Source of the DNA: Rhabdonatronobacter sediminivivens
GTDB taxonomy: Bacteria; Pseudomonadota; Alphaproteobacteria; Rhodobacterales; Rhodobacteraceae
Direction: 5' to 3'
NCBI RefSeq assembly: GCF_013415485.1
Contig: NZ_JACBXS010000005.1
Span: forward strand, 90,368-154,367
DNA: 64,000 bases
Below the pieces are notes generated by a model that did no database searches, was not told the DNA's origin, and worked only from the letters and a program-made list of their open reading frames with translations. The number at the start of each line of letters is the position of its first letter. Position 1 is the first letter of the stretch. Shown piece after piece: positions 8,841 through 18,530 of the stretch. The position numbers and the translations under genes are program-made.

Positions 8841-10775
8841 TCAAAACCGCGCAACATGGGTGGCATCCGCGCGGCTGGCGTATTTTCCATGTTCTGTCTT
8901 GTCCCAGTAGAACGGCGCGGTCATCAGCTCCCACAAAGCCTTGTAGGCGGCAATCGTGGCCAGCGGAAAATAGAGCGGCAGGGTCAGCACCCATGGGATC
9001 AGCGCGCGGTGGTGGCGGTTGTGCAGCGCCAGCAGGTGGACCGCCATGTCGGCGGCCAGCGACATCATGTAGAACCCCGAAAGCGCCCAGAGCATGCCCG
9101 CAGGCGCAGTGCCCTGCAGCGGGTGGCCGAAGCCCAGCACAAGTGCCCAGAAGGACAGCAGCATCGGCGCCAGGATTACCTGCATCAGCGTGCCCAGAAA
9201 CTGCACCTGAAACCCGGCAAAGCGGCGCAGGCCCAGATCGCGCAACAGCGCCCGCGGGTCGCGCATATGCACGAAATAGGTGATCGCATAGCCCTTGATC
9301 CAGCGTGAGCGTTGCTTGATCCAGGGCAGCAGGTGGCAATTGGCTTCCTCGAATGTGGTGGTGTCCAGGATTTCGGTGCGAAACCCCTGCCGCGCCAGCC
9401 TGATGCCCAGATCCGCATCCTCGGTCACGTTATGCGCGTCCCAGCCGCCAAGCCGCTCCAGTATCCCGCGGCGAAAGAACAGCGTGGTGCCCCCCAGCGG
9501 CAGCACCAGCCCCAGCCGTTCCTTGCCCGGCAGCAGCAGCCGGAACCAGGCGGCGTATTCCAGCGTGAAGCAGCGCGACAGCCAGTTGGTGCCGGGGTTG
9601 AAGTAATCCAGCATGCCCTGGACACAGGCGACCTGGGGGGCGGCGCGGGCGAAATGGCGGGCAACACGGATGATCTGGTCCGGTTCGGGGGCGTCCTCGG
9701 CATCATAGACGCCAACGATCGACCCGCGCGCGAACAGCAGCGCAAAATTCAGGGCGCGGGGCTTGGTGCGCAGGGGCGCGTCGGGCACGGGGATCACCCG
9801 CATCCAGTGGGGCAGCGTCTCGGCCTCCAGCGCGCGGCGGGTGGGGGTGTCATGTTCCTCGACCACCAGCAGGACATCGAACAGGTCGCGCGGATAGCTC
9901 AGCCGCGCCAGCCGGTTGATCAGGGGGCGCACTGTTCCGGGTTCGCGAAACAGCGGCACCATGATGCTGACCACCGGCAGCCGTGCCGCCACCGGCCCCG
10001 CAGGCGGTGCCGGGTCGCGGGCCTTGCGCCGTGCGGCAATGGCCGCGGCCAGTTTCAGCCCCGTCATCACGGCCAGCCACCCCGAGGCCAGCCCCGTCAT
10101 CGCCCAGCCTGTGGCCACCGGGTCCAGCACTGCCGCCGTGAGCACCAGAATTACCACCGCCGCCAACCAGCGATGCAGGCCGCGACGGGTCCAGTCGCGG
10201 CAACTCAGGGCCTCGGGGACACAGGTTTCAGCATAGTCGCGCAACGCGGCGCTGCGGGTTTCCAGCACCATCCGGTGCAGTTCGGCCCGGCTGACAAGCG
10301 CCATGGCCACCGGTCCCAGCGCGGCCTCCAGCGTGGGGCGGTTGGCCTCGAACCGCTCAGGCTGCGCGGTGGCGACGATGCAGACCCCGCCCGCCAGCGC
10401 CCAGGGCAGGCACCCCAGGGCCAGGCAGCGCGCGCCCCCCAGCCGGTCGATCAGCCGCGCATCCGGCAGCCCCTGCGCCATGGTGATCCGCCGCGCGCCG
10501 AATTGCCGTTCCTGCGCGGCCAGCAGCGTGGCGTCGGAGATCATCCCGTGCGACAGCAGGATATCGCCCAGATGCCCGGCATGGCGCGATTGCAGCGCCA
10601 GCGCCCGCACCAGGTCCGAAGGCCGGATCGCCCCCATGCGGATCAGCACCGTGGCCAGGGTTGGCCGTGGCCGGGGCAGGGGGTCCACCAGCCGCAACCG
10701 GGGCAGGGGCTGGCTTGGCCGCGCCCGCCACGCAGCCGAAAGCATGCCTGCAAAGCTTCTGCCCGCAATGGTCAT
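8841..10775 (-). CDS. membrane glycosyltransferase (GT2) with N-terminal MshEN/GspE-N-like domain
   Basis: A 644-residue protein. Residues about 37-110 ([21 protein letters not shown]..., [18 protein letters not shown]) resemble the MshEN/GspE N-terminal domain, known in other proteins to bind c-di-GMP. Two membrane helices follow near residues 200-250. A processive GT2 domain then carries [11 protein letters not shown] (DxD-like), TEDADLG and the [10 protein letters not shown] version of Q-x-x-R-W. C-terminal membrane helices come last. This is cellulose-synthase-like wiring and suggests an exported polysaccharide. The start has CAGGG upstream. Its promoter side carries a perfect TTAA-N7-TTAA box (10837-10851). 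Product and ligand are inferences. Confidence 0.82.
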   Translation of the reverse strand: MTIAGRSFAGMLSAAWRARPSQPLPRLRLVDPLPRPRPTLATVLIRMGAIRPSDLVRALALQSRHAGHLGDILLSHGMISDATLLAAQERQFGARRITMAQGLPDARLIDRLGGARCLALGCLPWALAGGVCIVATAQPERFEANRPTLEAALGPVAMALVSRAELHRMVLETRSAALRDYAETCVPEALSCRDWTRRGLHRWLAAVVILVLTAAVLDPVATGWAMTGLASGWLAVMTGLKLAAAIAARRKARDPAPPAGPVAARLPVVSIMVPLFREPGTVRPLINRLARLSYPRDLFDVLLVVEEHDTPTRRALEAETLPHWMRVIPVPDAPLRTKPRALNFALLFARGSIVGVYDAEDAPEPDQIIRVARHFARAAPQVACVQGMLDYFNPGTNWLSRCFTLEYAAWFRLLLPGKERLGLVLPLGGTTLFFRRGILERLGGWDAHNVTEDADLGIRLARQGFRTEILDTTTFEEANCHLLPWIKQRSRWIKGYAITYFVHMRDPRALLRDLGLRRFAGFQVQFLGTLMQVILAPMLLSFWALVLGFGHPLQGTAPAGMLWALSGFYMMSLAADMAVHLLALHNRHHRALIPWVLTLPLYFPLATIAAYKALWELMTAPFYWDKTEHGKYASRADATHVARF

Positions 10776-10836
10776 CCGTTACCCTGTCTGCGGCGACACA
10801 CACCCGCCGCCCCTGCCAAGCCCAACAGCAGAATGG

Positions 10837-10851
10837 TTAACGTGCCGTTAA
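10837..10851. promoter_or_regulatory. CtrA-type box TTAA-N7-TTAA
   Basis: TTAA (10837-10840), seven bases CGTGCCG, TTAA (10848-10851): an exact match to the full CtrA recognition pattern known from alphaproteobacteria. It lies in the 180-base divergent gap, 62 bases upstream of the glycosyltransferase ATG and 105 bases upstream of selO. TTAA is rare in such GC-rich DNA, so a doubled, correctly spaced pair is unlikely by chance, though not impossible. Confidence 0.55.
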
Positions 10852-10955
10852 GGCGCGCTCACTTTCAGCCTCCGGCGCGCAGATCGCGGCGGCGTCCTGC
10901 CCTGAAACTGCGCCCGCCCCCTCGCCACGGCGCGCGGGATGCCTATGTTTGGGGC

Positions 10956-12407
10956 ATGGATACCCTGACCCAGCCCGCAATCGCCTTTGACAACAGTTAC
11001 GCGCGCCTGCCCGCGCGCTTCTATGCCCGTGTGGACCCGGACCCCGCCCCGGCGCCCCGGCTGATCGCCTGGAATGCCGCTCTCGCCTCCGAACTGGACC
11101 TGCCGGACCTGGCCGAGGCCACCATCGCGGCCGTCTTCTCGGGCGCCGCGCTGCCCCCGGGGGCCGAGCCGCTGGCCATGGCCTATGCCGGGCACCAGTT
11201 CGGCGGGTTCGTCCCGCAACTGGGCGATGGCCGTGCCCATCTGCTGGGCGAGGTGATCGCCCGCGATGGCCAGCGCATGGATATCCAGCTCAAGGGCTCG
11301 GGGCGCACGCCGTTTTCGCGCGGCGGCGACGGGCGCGCCTGGATCGGCCCGGTGCTGCGCGAATACGTGGTCTCCGAGGCCATGGCCGCGCTGGGCGTGC
11401 CCACCACCCGCGCGCTGGCCGCCGTGGAAACCGGCGCACCGGTCTGGCGCGAACAGGGCCAGCTTCCCGGCGCCGTCATCACCCGCGTCGCCCAAAGCCA
11501 CCTGCGCGTGGGCACCTTCCAGTTCTTCGCCGCCCGCCGTGACACCGAGGCCCTGCAAGCGCTCTGTGACTACGCCATCACCCGCCATTTCCCGCAGGCC
11601 AGCGGCCCCGCAGACCTGCTGCGCCACGCCGTCGCCGCCCAGGCCGATCTGGTGGCGCATTGGATGAGCTTCGGCTTCATCCACGGGGTGATGAACACGG
11701 ACAACTGCCATATCGGCGGGCTGACCATCGACTACGGCCCCTGCGCCTTCATGGATGCCTACCACCCGGACACGGTGTTCTCCTCCATCGACAGCCACGG
11801 GCGCTATGCCTATGCCAACCAGCCGCAACTGGCGGTCTGGAACCTGGCACAACTGGCCACCTGCCTGCTGCCCCTGATGCAAGATGACCAGGAGGCCGCC
11901 ATCGCCGAGGCGACCGAGATCGTCCACGGCTTTGCCCCGCTCTATGAGGCCGCCCACCGCAGCCGCTTCGCCGCCAAACTGGGCCTGGCCGAGGCGCGCG
12001 CGGGCGACGATGCCCTTGCCCAGACGCTGCTGGACCGCATGGCCACCCTGGGCGCCGATTTCACCCGCACCTTCCAAGGCCTGCGCCACGGCACCGCCAA
12101 GGCCGAGTTCCGCGAGCCCGAGGCCTTCACCGCCTGGGAAACCGACTGGCTCGCCCGGCTGGAGGCCGAGGGCAGCACCCCCGCCGATGCGCAGGCCCGC
12201 ATGGCCCGGGCCAACCCGGCAGTGATCCCGCGCAACCACCGCGTGGAACAGGCGATCGAGGCCGCGCTTCAGGGCGATTACGCGCCCTTCCAACGCCTCA
12301 ACCGCGTCCTCGCCACACCCTTCGCCGATCCCGCCCCCGAAGACGCCGCCCTGCAGGATGCGCCCCTGCCCACCGAGCGCGTGCGCGCCACCTTCTGCGG
12401 CACCTGA
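10956..12407 (+). CDS. selO: protein adenylyltransferase SelO (YdiU)
   Basis: A 483-residue pseudokinase-fold AMP transferase, the normal length. Typical blocks are [74 protein letters not shown] (active-site Asn/Asp) and [15 protein letters not shown]. It ends in FCGT; the penultimate-region Cys is where eukaryotic SelO carries selenocysteine. The frame is open upstream, but [18 protein letters not shown] is the family N-terminus. SelO AMPylates proteins on Ser/Thr/Tyr under redox control. It shares a CtrA-box gap with the glycosyltransferase. Confidence 0.93.
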   Translation: MDTLTQPAIAFDNSYARLPARFYARVDPDPAPAPRLIAWNAALASELDLPDLAEATIAAVFSGAALPPGAEPLAMAYAGHQFGGFVPQLGDGRAHLLGEVIARDGQRMDIQLKGSGRTPFSRGGDGRAWIGPVLREYVVSEAMAALGVPTTRALAAVETGAPVWREQGQLPGAVITRVAQSHLRVGTFQFFAARRDTEALQALCDYAITRHFPQASGPADLLRHAVAAQADLVAHWMSFGFIHGVMNTDNCHIGGLTIDYGPCAFMDAYHPDTVFSSIDSHGRYAYANQPQLAVWNLAQLATCLLPLMQDDQEAAIAEATEIVHGFAPLYEAAHRSRFAAKLGLAEARAGDDALAQTLLDRMATLGADFTRTFQGLRHGTAKAEFREPEAFTAWETDWLARLEAEGSTPADAQARMARANPAVIPRNHRVEQAIEAALQGDYAPFQRLNRVLATPFADPAPEDAALQDAPLPTERVRATFCGT

Positions 12408-12427
12408 GGCCCAAACCCGAGCACCCG

Positions 12428-12450
12428 CCCTGCGCCCAACGGGCGCAGGG
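12428..12450. terminator. 10-bp hairpin after selO
   Basis: Perfect arms CCCTGCGCCC (12428-12437) and GGGCGCAGGG (12441-12450) with loop AAC, 20 bases after the selO stop. No T-run follows. The next bases (GCCCGGCCCAACGGGA) reappear at about 36860 in the large hairpin after the tauR-like gene, so the two terminator regions share sequence. Confidence 0.5.
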
Positions 12451-12605
12451 CCCGGCCCAACGGGATGCGCCGCGCCGTCAGGCGTGGCAAAGACGGGCGG
12501 GAGCGCTCCCTCCCCGCCGCCGCGCCGCCAAAGCTCCGCGCCCCGCTTCCCCCCGTGCGGGAATCGCGCTAAAGGCACTCCAGCGCCGAAATTCCGGAGA
12601 CCGCC

Positions 12606-13274
12606 ATGCACGCTGCTGTCATCACCTTCCCCGGTTCCAACTGCGACCGCGACCTTGCCGTGGCCTTCGAAGCCGCCGGTGCCCGCGTCACACGGGTCTG
12701 GCACAAGGATACCGCGCTGCCCGCGGGGGTGGATATCGTGGGGCTTCCCGGCGGGTTCTCCTTCGGTGACTACCTGCGCTGCGGGGCGATTGCCGCCCGC
12801 GCGCCCATCACCCGGGCGCTGGCCGAATTTGCCGCCGCCGGGGGACCGGTGCTGGGCATCTGCAACGGCTTTCAGGTGCTGGTGGAAACCGGGATGCTGC
12901 CGGGCGCACTGCTGCGCAATGCCGGGCTGAAATACATCTGCAAGCCGGTGGCGCTGCAGGTTGCCACCGCCGAAAGCCCCTTTACCTCCGGCTGGGCGCA
13001 GGGTGCCACCATCACCCTGCCCATCGCCCACCATGATGGCAATTACACCGCCGATCCCGCCACCCTGGACCGGCTGGAGGCTGAGGATCGCATCGCCTTC
13101 ACCTATGCCGACACGCCCAACGGCTCGGCCCGTGGCATTGCCGGGGTGCTGTCGGAAAACCGCCGCGTGCTGGGGATGATGCCGCACCCGGAGCGCGCGA
13201 TTGCACCGCATCAGGGCGCCGCCGACGGGGCGATTCTGTTCCGCACGCTGCTTGACACGCTCACGCCCGCGTAA
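12606..13274 (+). CDS. purQ: phosphoribosylformylglycinamidine synthase subunit PurQ (glutaminase)
   Basis: A 222-residue class I glutamine amidotransferase. Nucleophile Cys86 is in GICNGFQVL and the His-Glu pair in MMPHPERAI; the N-terminus [13 protein letters not shown] is diagnostic for PurQ. With PurL and PurS it feeds ammonia to FGAM formation in purine synthesis. Length is normal and ATG 12606 follows CCGGAGACCGCC. It stands alone here, 47 bases before dctB, so purL/purS must lie elsewhere. Confidence 0.96.
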   Translation: MHAAVITFPGSNCDRDLAVAFEAAGARVTRVWHKDTALPAGVDIVGLPGGFSFGDYLRCGAIAARAPITRALAEFAAAGGPVLGICNGFQVLVETGMLPGALLRNAGLKYICKPVALQVATAESPFTSGWAQGATITLPIAHHDGNYTADPATLDRLEAEDRIAFTYADTPNGSARGIAGVLSENRRVLGMMPHPERAIAPHQGAADGAILFRTLLDTLTPA

Positions 13275-13321
13275 CCGCAGCGCGCCCGGTGCTTGAGCAC
13301 AGCGCGCGCAGGGCGTAACCT

Positions 13322-15091
13322 ATGTCGATGATGCAGCCGCCGGATATCGACAACTCCCGCACCGGGCTTCTGGGCATACCGCTCTGGGGGCGGGTGATCG
13401 TCGGCACCTTGATGGTGGCCGGGGTGGTGGTGGTCTGGGTGCTCAACACCTGGCTGACCGAAAGCTTCACCGAAAACACCCGCAACCGCGCCGAACTGCG
13501 GCTGGTGCTCTATTCCGGCAATATCCAGAGCGAGCTGCAGCGCAATTCCGTGGTCCCACTGCTGCTCTCGCGCGATCCGGAACTGATCTCGGCGCTGCGC
13601 GAAGGCAATTACGCCGCCACATCGCAGCGGCTGATGGACCTGCAATCGGAAATCGGCGCGGCCTCGATCGAGCTTCTGGACAACTACGGGCGCACGGTGG
13701 CCGCCACCGATCGCAACCGGCTGGGCATGAACTTGCTGAATGACATGGCTTTCGTCGATGCACGGCGCAGCTCGGACACCGCGTTTCAGGTCAAGGAACG
13801 CGACAGCGGCGGCTTCAGCTTCACCTTTTCGCGCACTGTGCGCCAGGCCGCCGATTTCCTGGGCGTGGTGGTGGTCGAGGCGGACCTGTCGAAATTCGAA
13901 CGCAGCTGGGCCGGCTTTGCCGATGCCGTGGCCCTGACCGACAGCGAAGGCCGCATCATCCTGGCCACCGAACCGCGCTGGCGCGGCCGGACCGAGGTCG
14001 AAGCCCTGGCCCTGCGCGATGCGCCCTCGGCGATCGCCCGCGCCTTGCGCGCCACCGCCGACTGGGCACAGGACCCGCCCGATGCCTTTCTCAGCGGCGA
14101 GGCGGTGCTGCGTTCGGAAATCCGGGTGCCCTTTCGCGGCTGGAAGCTGATTTCCTTTACCCGATATGACTCGGTCCGGGAACGGGTCAACGGGTTGCTG
14201 GCGCTGGTCATCATGGGGTTTGCGCTGCTGCTGGCGCTGACTTTCTACGTGGTTTCGCGCCGGGCATGGTCACAATCGGCGCTGTTCCAGCGCGAATCGG
14301 CGGAGCTGCGCGCGCTCAACATGCGCCTGCAGCGCGAGATTTCGGCCCGCGAGAAGGTGCAGAAGGACCTGGCCGTGGCCGAACAGACGCTGGCGCAATC
14401 CTCCAAGCTGGCCTCATTGGGCGAGATGTCGGCCTCGGTCAGCCATGAGCTGAACCAGCCGCTGGCGGCGATGAAGACCTACCTGGCGGGTGCGCGGCTG
14501 CTGCTGACGCGCAAGCGCGTGGACGAGGCCATGGCCAGCTTCCAGCGCATTGACGATCTGATCGAACGCATGGGCGCCATCACCCGCACCCTGAAATCCT
14601 TTGCCCGCAAGGGCGGCGAGGCATTCGCGCCGCTGGACCTGCGCGATTGCCTGACCGAGGCGCTGGCGCTTATGGAACCGCAATTGCGCAGCGCCCGGGT
14701 GCTGGTCACGCGCACCGTGCCGCAGACCCCGGTGCGGGTGATGGGCGACCGGGTGCGGCTGGAACAGGTGATCATCAACCTGGTGCGCAACGCGATTGAC
14801 GCCACCCAGACCTCCAACGCCCCCCGGATTGACCTGATCATCACCCAGGGTGATGACATTACCCTCACCGTGCGCGACAATGGCACGGGTATCACCGATC
14901 TGGAGAACCTTTTCGAACCCTTCCATACCACCAAAGCCGCCGGCGAAGGGGTGGGGCTGGGGTTGGCCATTTCCTCGGGTATCGCCGCCGATCACGGGGG
15001 GCGGCTGCGCGGGCAGAACGCGCCGCAGGGAGGCGCGGTTTTCGAATTGCGCCTGCCGATCCTGGATGACGCCCTCGCCGCGGCCGAATAA
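13322..15091 (+). CDS. dctB: C4-dicarboxylate-type sensor histidine kinase DctB
   Basis: A 589-residue membrane sensor. TM1 is near residues 22-45 and TM2 near 295-315, enclosing a periplasmic double-PDC/Cache-type domain. A coiled coil follows (residues about 325-365), then the HisKA box SVSHELNQPLAAMKTY with His375 and an HATPase domain with NLVRNAIDA, DNGTGI and GVGLGLAIS. Domain order and the H-box match DctB. It is followed 51 bases on by its regulator dctD. No dctPQM/TRAP transporter genes are in the window, so the sensed ligand (C4-dicarboxylates in the family) is inferred only. Confidence 0.85.
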   Translation: MSMMQPPDIDNSRTGLLGIPLWGRVIVGTLMVAGVVVVWVLNTWLTESFTENTRNRAELRLVLYSGNIQSELQRNSVVPLLLSRDPELISALREGNYAATSQRLMDLQSEIGAASIELLDNYGRTVAATDRNRLGMNLLNDMAFVDARRSSDTAFQVKERDSGGFSFTFSRTVRQAADFLGVVVVEADLSKFERSWAGFADAVALTDSEGRIILATEPRWRGRTEVEALALRDAPSAIARALRATADWAQDPPDAFLSGEAVLRSEIRVPFRGWKLISFTRYDSVRERVNGLLALVIMGFALLLALTFYVVSRRAWSQSALFQRESAELRALNMRLQREISAREKVQKDLAVAEQTLAQSSKLASLGEMSASVSHELNQPLAAMKTYLAGARLLLTRKRVDEAMASFQRIDDLIERMGAITRTLKSFARKGGEAFAPLDLRDCLTEALALMEPQLRSARVLVTRTVPQTPVRVMGDRVRLEQVIINLVRNAIDATQTSNAPRIDLIITQGDDITLTVRDNGTGITDLENLFEPFHTTKAAGEGVGLGLAISSGIAADHGGRLRGQNAPQGGAVFELRLPILDDALAAAE

Positions 15092-15142
15092 GCCGCCACA
15101 CCGGGCCGCGTGGCGGCCTTGCAGCTGACGAAAGGACCATCA

Positions 15143-16477
15143 ATGCCACGGGCACCACGGGTTGCAATCATTGATGACGAAGCCGATATGCGCCAGTCGA
15201 TCAGCCAATGGCTGTCGCTGTCGGGGTTCGAAACCGAAAGCCATGCCTCGGCCGAGGCGGCGCTGCGCGCCATCGGCACCGATTTTCCCGGCGTGGTGAT
15301 CACCGATATCCGGATGCCGGGGATGGATGGCATGGCGCTGCTGAAGCGTCTGGTGGCGCAGGATGCGGGCCTGCCGGTGATCCTGATCACCGGCCACGGC
15401 GATGTGCCCATGGCGGTCGAGGCCATGCGCCTGGGCGCCTTCGATTTTCTGGAAAAGCCCTTTGACCCTGACAAGATGTCCGATCTGGTGCGCCGCGCCG
15501 CCAAGGCCCGCGCGCTGACCCTGGAAAACCGCGCCCTGCGCCAGGAACTGGCTGATGGCAGCACGCTGATGCGTCGGCTGGCGGGAAATTCCGAGGTCAT
15601 GCAGCGCCTGCGCGAGGATATTCTGGATCTTGGCCAGGCCGATGGTCACGTGCTGATCGATGGCGAAACCGGCACCGGCAAGACGCTGGTGGCCCATGCG
15701 CTGCACGCGGTGGGGCCACGGGCGGGCAAGCGCTTTGTCACCGTGGCCTGCGCGGGGCAGGATCAGGACAGCCTGATCGCGCGGCTCTTTGGCCCGGTCG
15801 AGGAAGGCGGCGGTCTGCCGCTGGTCGAGGAAGCCCGCGGCGGCACCCTGTGCCTGGAGGATATCGAGGCGCTGGGCGAGGCCGCGCAGGCGCGCCTGCT
15901 GGCCTTCATCAACGAACAGGGCACGCCTGCGCCCACCCGGATCATCGCCGTGTGCAACGAACACGCCCCCGACCGCACCATCGAGGATGTGCTGCGCCCG
16001 GACCTGTTCTTCCGCCTGTCGGCACTGAAGCTGACCCTGCCGCCGCTGCGCGCGCGGGGTGAGGATATCCTGACCCTCTTTGCCGCCTATGCGGCGGAAT
16101 TTGCTGACGAATACGGCTGCGCGCCGCCGGATATCGCTGCGCAGGAGGCCGCGCAACTGCTGCAGGCCCCCTGGCCGGGCAATGTGCGCCAGCTTGTCAA
16201 CATGGCCGAACGCGCGGCATTGCAAAGCCGCCGCGAAGGCGAATCGATCCTGTCGATGCTGATGGCGGATAACGAGGCCTCGGGCGGGGCCATCACCACC
16301 GAAGGCAAGCCCCTGAAGGACCATGTGGAATCCTTTGAGCGGATGCTGATCGACAACACCATGCGCCGCCACAAGGGCTCGATCGTTGCGGTGATGGAGG
16401 AGCTCTGCCTGCCACGCCGCACCCTGAACGAGAAGATGGCGAAATACGGCCTGGTCCGCGCTGACTACACCGGCTGA
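15143..16477 (+). CDS. dctD: DctD-like response regulator (NtrC family) lacking the GAFTGA loop
   Basis: A 444-residue protein with receiver, AAA+ and Fis-type HTH domains. The phospho-acceptor is Asp55 in VVITDIRMPGMDG. Walker A is intact (GETGTGKT, 174-181). Between LFG and GGTL, where sigma-54 activators carry GAFTGA, this protein has only PVEEGGGLPLVEEAR, so the loop that contacts sigma-54 is missing. Walker B reads GGTLCLEDIEAL instead of GGTLFLDEI. The HTH is at the C-terminus (RHKGSIVAVMEELCLPRRTLNEKM). AAAGGA six bases before ATG 15143 fixes the start. Known precedent: NtrC of Rhodobacter capsulatus lacks GAFTGA and works with sigma-70 RNA polymerase. Confidence 0.85.
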   Translation: MPRAPRVAIIDDEADMRQSISQWLSLSGFETESHASAEAALRAIGTDFPGVVITDIRMPGMDGMALLKRLVAQDAGLPVILITGHGDVPMAVEAMRLGAFDFLEKPFDPDKMSDLVRRAAKARALTLENRALRQELADGSTLMRRLAGNSEVMQRLREDILDLGQADGHVLIDGETGTGKTLVAHALHAVGPRAGKRFVTVACAGQDQDSLIARLFGPVEEGGGLPLVEEARGGTLCLEDIEALGEAAQARLLAFINEQGTPAPTRIIAVCNEHAPDRTIEDVLRPDLFFRLSALKLTLPPLRARGEDILTLFAAYAAEFADEYGCAPPDIAAQEAAQLLQAPWPGNVRQLVNMAERAALQSRREGESILSMLMADNEASGGAITTEGKPLKDHVESFERMLIDNTMRRHKGSIVAVMEELCLPRRTLNEKMAKYGLVRADYTG

Positions 16478-16504
16478 CCGCGCGCCTGTGGCCCGGGGTG
16501 CACA

Positions 16505-16575
16505 GCGCCCATGCGGCGCACCCGCCCACCCACCCTGTGCACCGCATGGGCGCGCCCGGTGCCAGGGCACCGGGC
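16505..16575. repeat. copy D: C-rich-loop hairpin plus short hairpin
   Basis: 28 bases after dctD. Perfect 12-bp arms GCGCCCATGCGG (16505-16516)/CCGCATGGGCGC (16542-16553) enclose CCCGCCCACCCACCC at 16521-16535. A 10-bp hairpin GCCCGGTGCC (16554-16563)/GGCACCGGGC (16566-16575) with a 2-base loop follows at once and ends 11 bases from the convergent ruvX stop. As in copy A, one gene gets the C-rich hairpin and the opposing gene the short hairpin. Confidence 0.8.
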
Positions 16576-16585
16576 AAGGGCGGGC

Positions 16586-17059
16586 TCATCCCTGCATGTG
16601 GTGCAGACGATCCAGCGCGCCCTGCAGGATATAGGCCGCCGCCACATGATCGATCACCTCGGCGCGGCGGCGGCGCGAGGTATCCGCTTCCAGAAGCGCG
16701 CGTTCGGCGGCAACAGTCGAAAGCCGTTCGTCCCAGAAGGTGATGGGCAGGTCACTCAGCCGGGCCAGATTGCGCGCAAAGGCGCGGGTCGACTGGCAGC
16801 GCGGACCTTCGGAGCCGTCCATATTGCGCGGCAGTCCCAGCACCAGGCCGCAGATCTCGCGTTGGGTTGCGATCGCCAGCAGCGCCTGCGCGTCCTGGCC
16901 GAATTTCCGGCGCCGGATCGTCTGCAGAGGCGAGGCGACGGCCCGCATCCGGTCCGAGGCGGCAACCCCGATGGTCTTCTCGCCCAGGTCCAGCCCCAGC
17001 AGTGCCCCGTCACGGGGCAGCAGCGCGGCGAATTCGGCAACATCATCCTGCACGGGCAT
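16586..17059 (-). CDS. ruvX: YqgF/RuvX family Holliday junction resolvase-like pre-16S rRNA nuclease
   Basis: A 157-residue RNase H-like protein. LLGLDLGEKTIGVAASD is the N-terminal acidic motif, GLVLGLPRNMDGSEG the central block, and FWDERLSTVAAERAL plus IDHVAAAYILQ carry the C-terminal acidic residues. Family members process the 16S rRNA 5' end. An ATG 54 bases further upstream is in frame, but GGAGG six bases before ATG 17059 and family length favour the shorter start. It is convergent with dctD. Confidence 0.92.
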   Translation of the reverse strand: MPVQDDVAEFAALLPRDGALLGLDLGEKTIGVAASDRMRAVASPLQTIRRRKFGQDAQALLAIATQREICGLVLGLPRNMDGSEGPRCQSTRAFARNLARLSDLPITFWDERLSTVAAERALLEADTSRRRRAEVIDHVAAAYILQGALDRLHHMQG

Positions 17060-17160
17060 GGGAGCCTCCGTTTCCTGGCACTGCAGATACGCTGCTCCTG
17101 CTTCCATGGGCAAGCACCAATGCCCGGATCATTCCCCTGCCATCACGGCCAGTGCCCACC

Positions 17161-17192
17161 GCTGCCGCCCCTGCGCAAGCAGGGGCGGCAGC
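17161..17192 (-). terminator. 14-bp GNRA-type hairpin after ccmI
   Basis: Perfect arms GCTGCCGCCCCTGC (17161-17174)/GCAGGGGCGGCAGC (17179-17192). The four-base loop is GCAA read on plus and TTGC on the ccmI sense strand. It lies 52 bases past the ccmI stop and before ruvX on the same strand. No T-tract follows. A likely 3' end or stabilising structure for the ccmI mRNA. Confidence 0.55.
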
Positions 17193-17243
17193 TCATGGAC
17201 TTGCGCGCATCGCGCGCGCCGCTGGATGACAGCCGGCCTTGGG

Positions 17244-18530
17244 TCAGGGTGTCGGGGGGGTGGGCGCACGCAGGATGCCGGCCTGTTCGGCGGCGGCGCG
17301 GATTTCAGCCAGGGCCTCGGGGGTTGCACCAAAAATCACTTGGGCCTCTTCCCATATGGTCGTCGCGCGTTCGGTGTCGCCGATGACGCCCAGCGCCGCG
17401 ATGAGGCGGGCCCAATCCTCGGGCGGGCCGCCTTCGGCGGCCATGCGGTTCATCAGCCGCGCCACCATGCCTTCGACCATCTCCTGGCGCTCGTCTTCGG
17501 ACAGCTCGGCAGCGGCCTCGATCTGTTCGCGGGTGGGACCGGGTTCGGCGGCGACCGTTCGGACCGCCGGGCGCGGCGGCAGGGTATAGCGCACCCCCGC
17601 AATCTCGGCCAGTTCCGGCAGCGAGGCGCGCAGCTCATCCATCCAGGGCGCGTCGCCCGGGCTCATGTCATGCAGCCGCCGCCAGATCGCAAAGGTCCGG
17701 TCCTGCCGCCCGGTCTGCGCAAACAGCAATCCGGTGTAATACAGTGCCACACCGTGCTGCGGGTCGCGCCGCAGCACCTGTTCCAGCACGGCCTCGGCCT
17801 CGGGCGAGACGGCGCCACCGGCTGCCAGGATCAGATACTCCGCCAGCACGGCGTGGTCATCGGCATCGGCCTCTTCGCCGCGGATCTCGATCACCCGTGC
17901 CTGCGCGGCTGCGGCCTGGGGAAAATTGCCCAGCAGGGCTTCGTTATGGGCCAGCAGCAGATGACCCTGAAGGTCCAGCGGGCGGTCGGCAAGGGCGGCG
18001 CGGAGCTGCGTGACCAGGGCCTCATGCTCGTTGCGTTCGGCGTCATCTTCGGGGGGCGGTGGGCGGCGTTCGGCCATGCGCGCTTCGAGCGTGGCCTGAT
18101 CGGGGCGGTTGCGGTGCAACTCGGCCGCCTGGGCCAGCCGCTCGGCCAGGGGCAGGTCGCCGTAACCCGGCGCACCCACCCACCAATAGGTCGCTGCCGA
18201 AACCGGCAGCAACGTCAGCACCACCACCAGTGCCACCATGCGCATGGCCCCCGGTGCCGGGCCGCGCCCCAGGTCCCGGTCGCGTGCGCGGTCAACATCA
18301 AGCAAGCGGCGTGACACTTCGGTGCGCAGGCGCGCGGCTTCGTCCTTGCCGATCACGCCGCGCGCCTGGTCGCGCTCGATCTCGTCCAGCTGGTCACGAT
18401 AGACGCGCATTTCCCGCTCATGTGTGGCCTCTGCATCTTCGGCCCGGGCGCGCAGCAGGGCCAGCACCATCAGCAACAGGACCAGCGCCGACAGAATCCC
18501 CACGGTTATCCAGAACGCCAGAATGCTCAT
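17244..18530 (-). CDS. ccmI: c-type cytochrome biogenesis protein CcmI
   Basis: A 428-residue protein with TM1 at residues about 3-24 (ILAFWITVGILSALVLLLMV). A cytoplasmic loop with the typical YRDQLDEIERDQARGVI leucine-zipper-like stretch follows, then TM2 near 95-115 and a periplasmic TPR domain. CcmI delivers apocytochrome c to the heme ligation complex. The open frame begins 14 codons earlier, but AAGGGTGACG before ATG 18530 and the family N-terminus MSILAFW choose this start. The other ccm genes are not in the window. It is divergent from soxB. Confidence 0.93.
   Translation of the reverse strand: MSILAFWITVGILSALVLLLMVLALLRARAEDAEATHEREMRVYRDQLDEIERDQARGVIGKDEAARLRTEVSRRLLDVDRARDRDLGRGPAPGAMRMVALVVVLTLLPVSAATYWWVGAPGYGDLPLAERLAQAAELHRNRPDQATLEARMAERRPPPPEDDAERNEHEALVTQLRAALADRPLDLQGHLLLAHNEALLGNFPQAAAAQARVIEIRGEEADADDHAVLAEYLILAAGGAVSPEAEAVLEQVLRRDPQHGVALYYTGLLFAQTGRQDRTFAIWRRLHDMSPGDAPWMDELRASLPELAEIAGVRYTLPPRPAVRTVAAEPGPTREQIEAAAELSEDERQEMVEGMVARLMNRMAAEGGPPEDWARLIAALGVIGDTERATTIWEEAQVIFGATPEALAEIRAAAEQAGILRAPTPPTP

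Noticed and set aside
9312..10955. Open frame running from antisense of the glycosyltransferase into selO
   Set aside because: Only the part from ATG 10956 matches SelO; the upstream part is the shadow of the glycosyltransferase and would make the protein twice the family length.
10848..13211. 787-codon frame antisense to selO and purQ
   Set aside because: No ribosome-binding site, no domain, and both opposing genes are complete.
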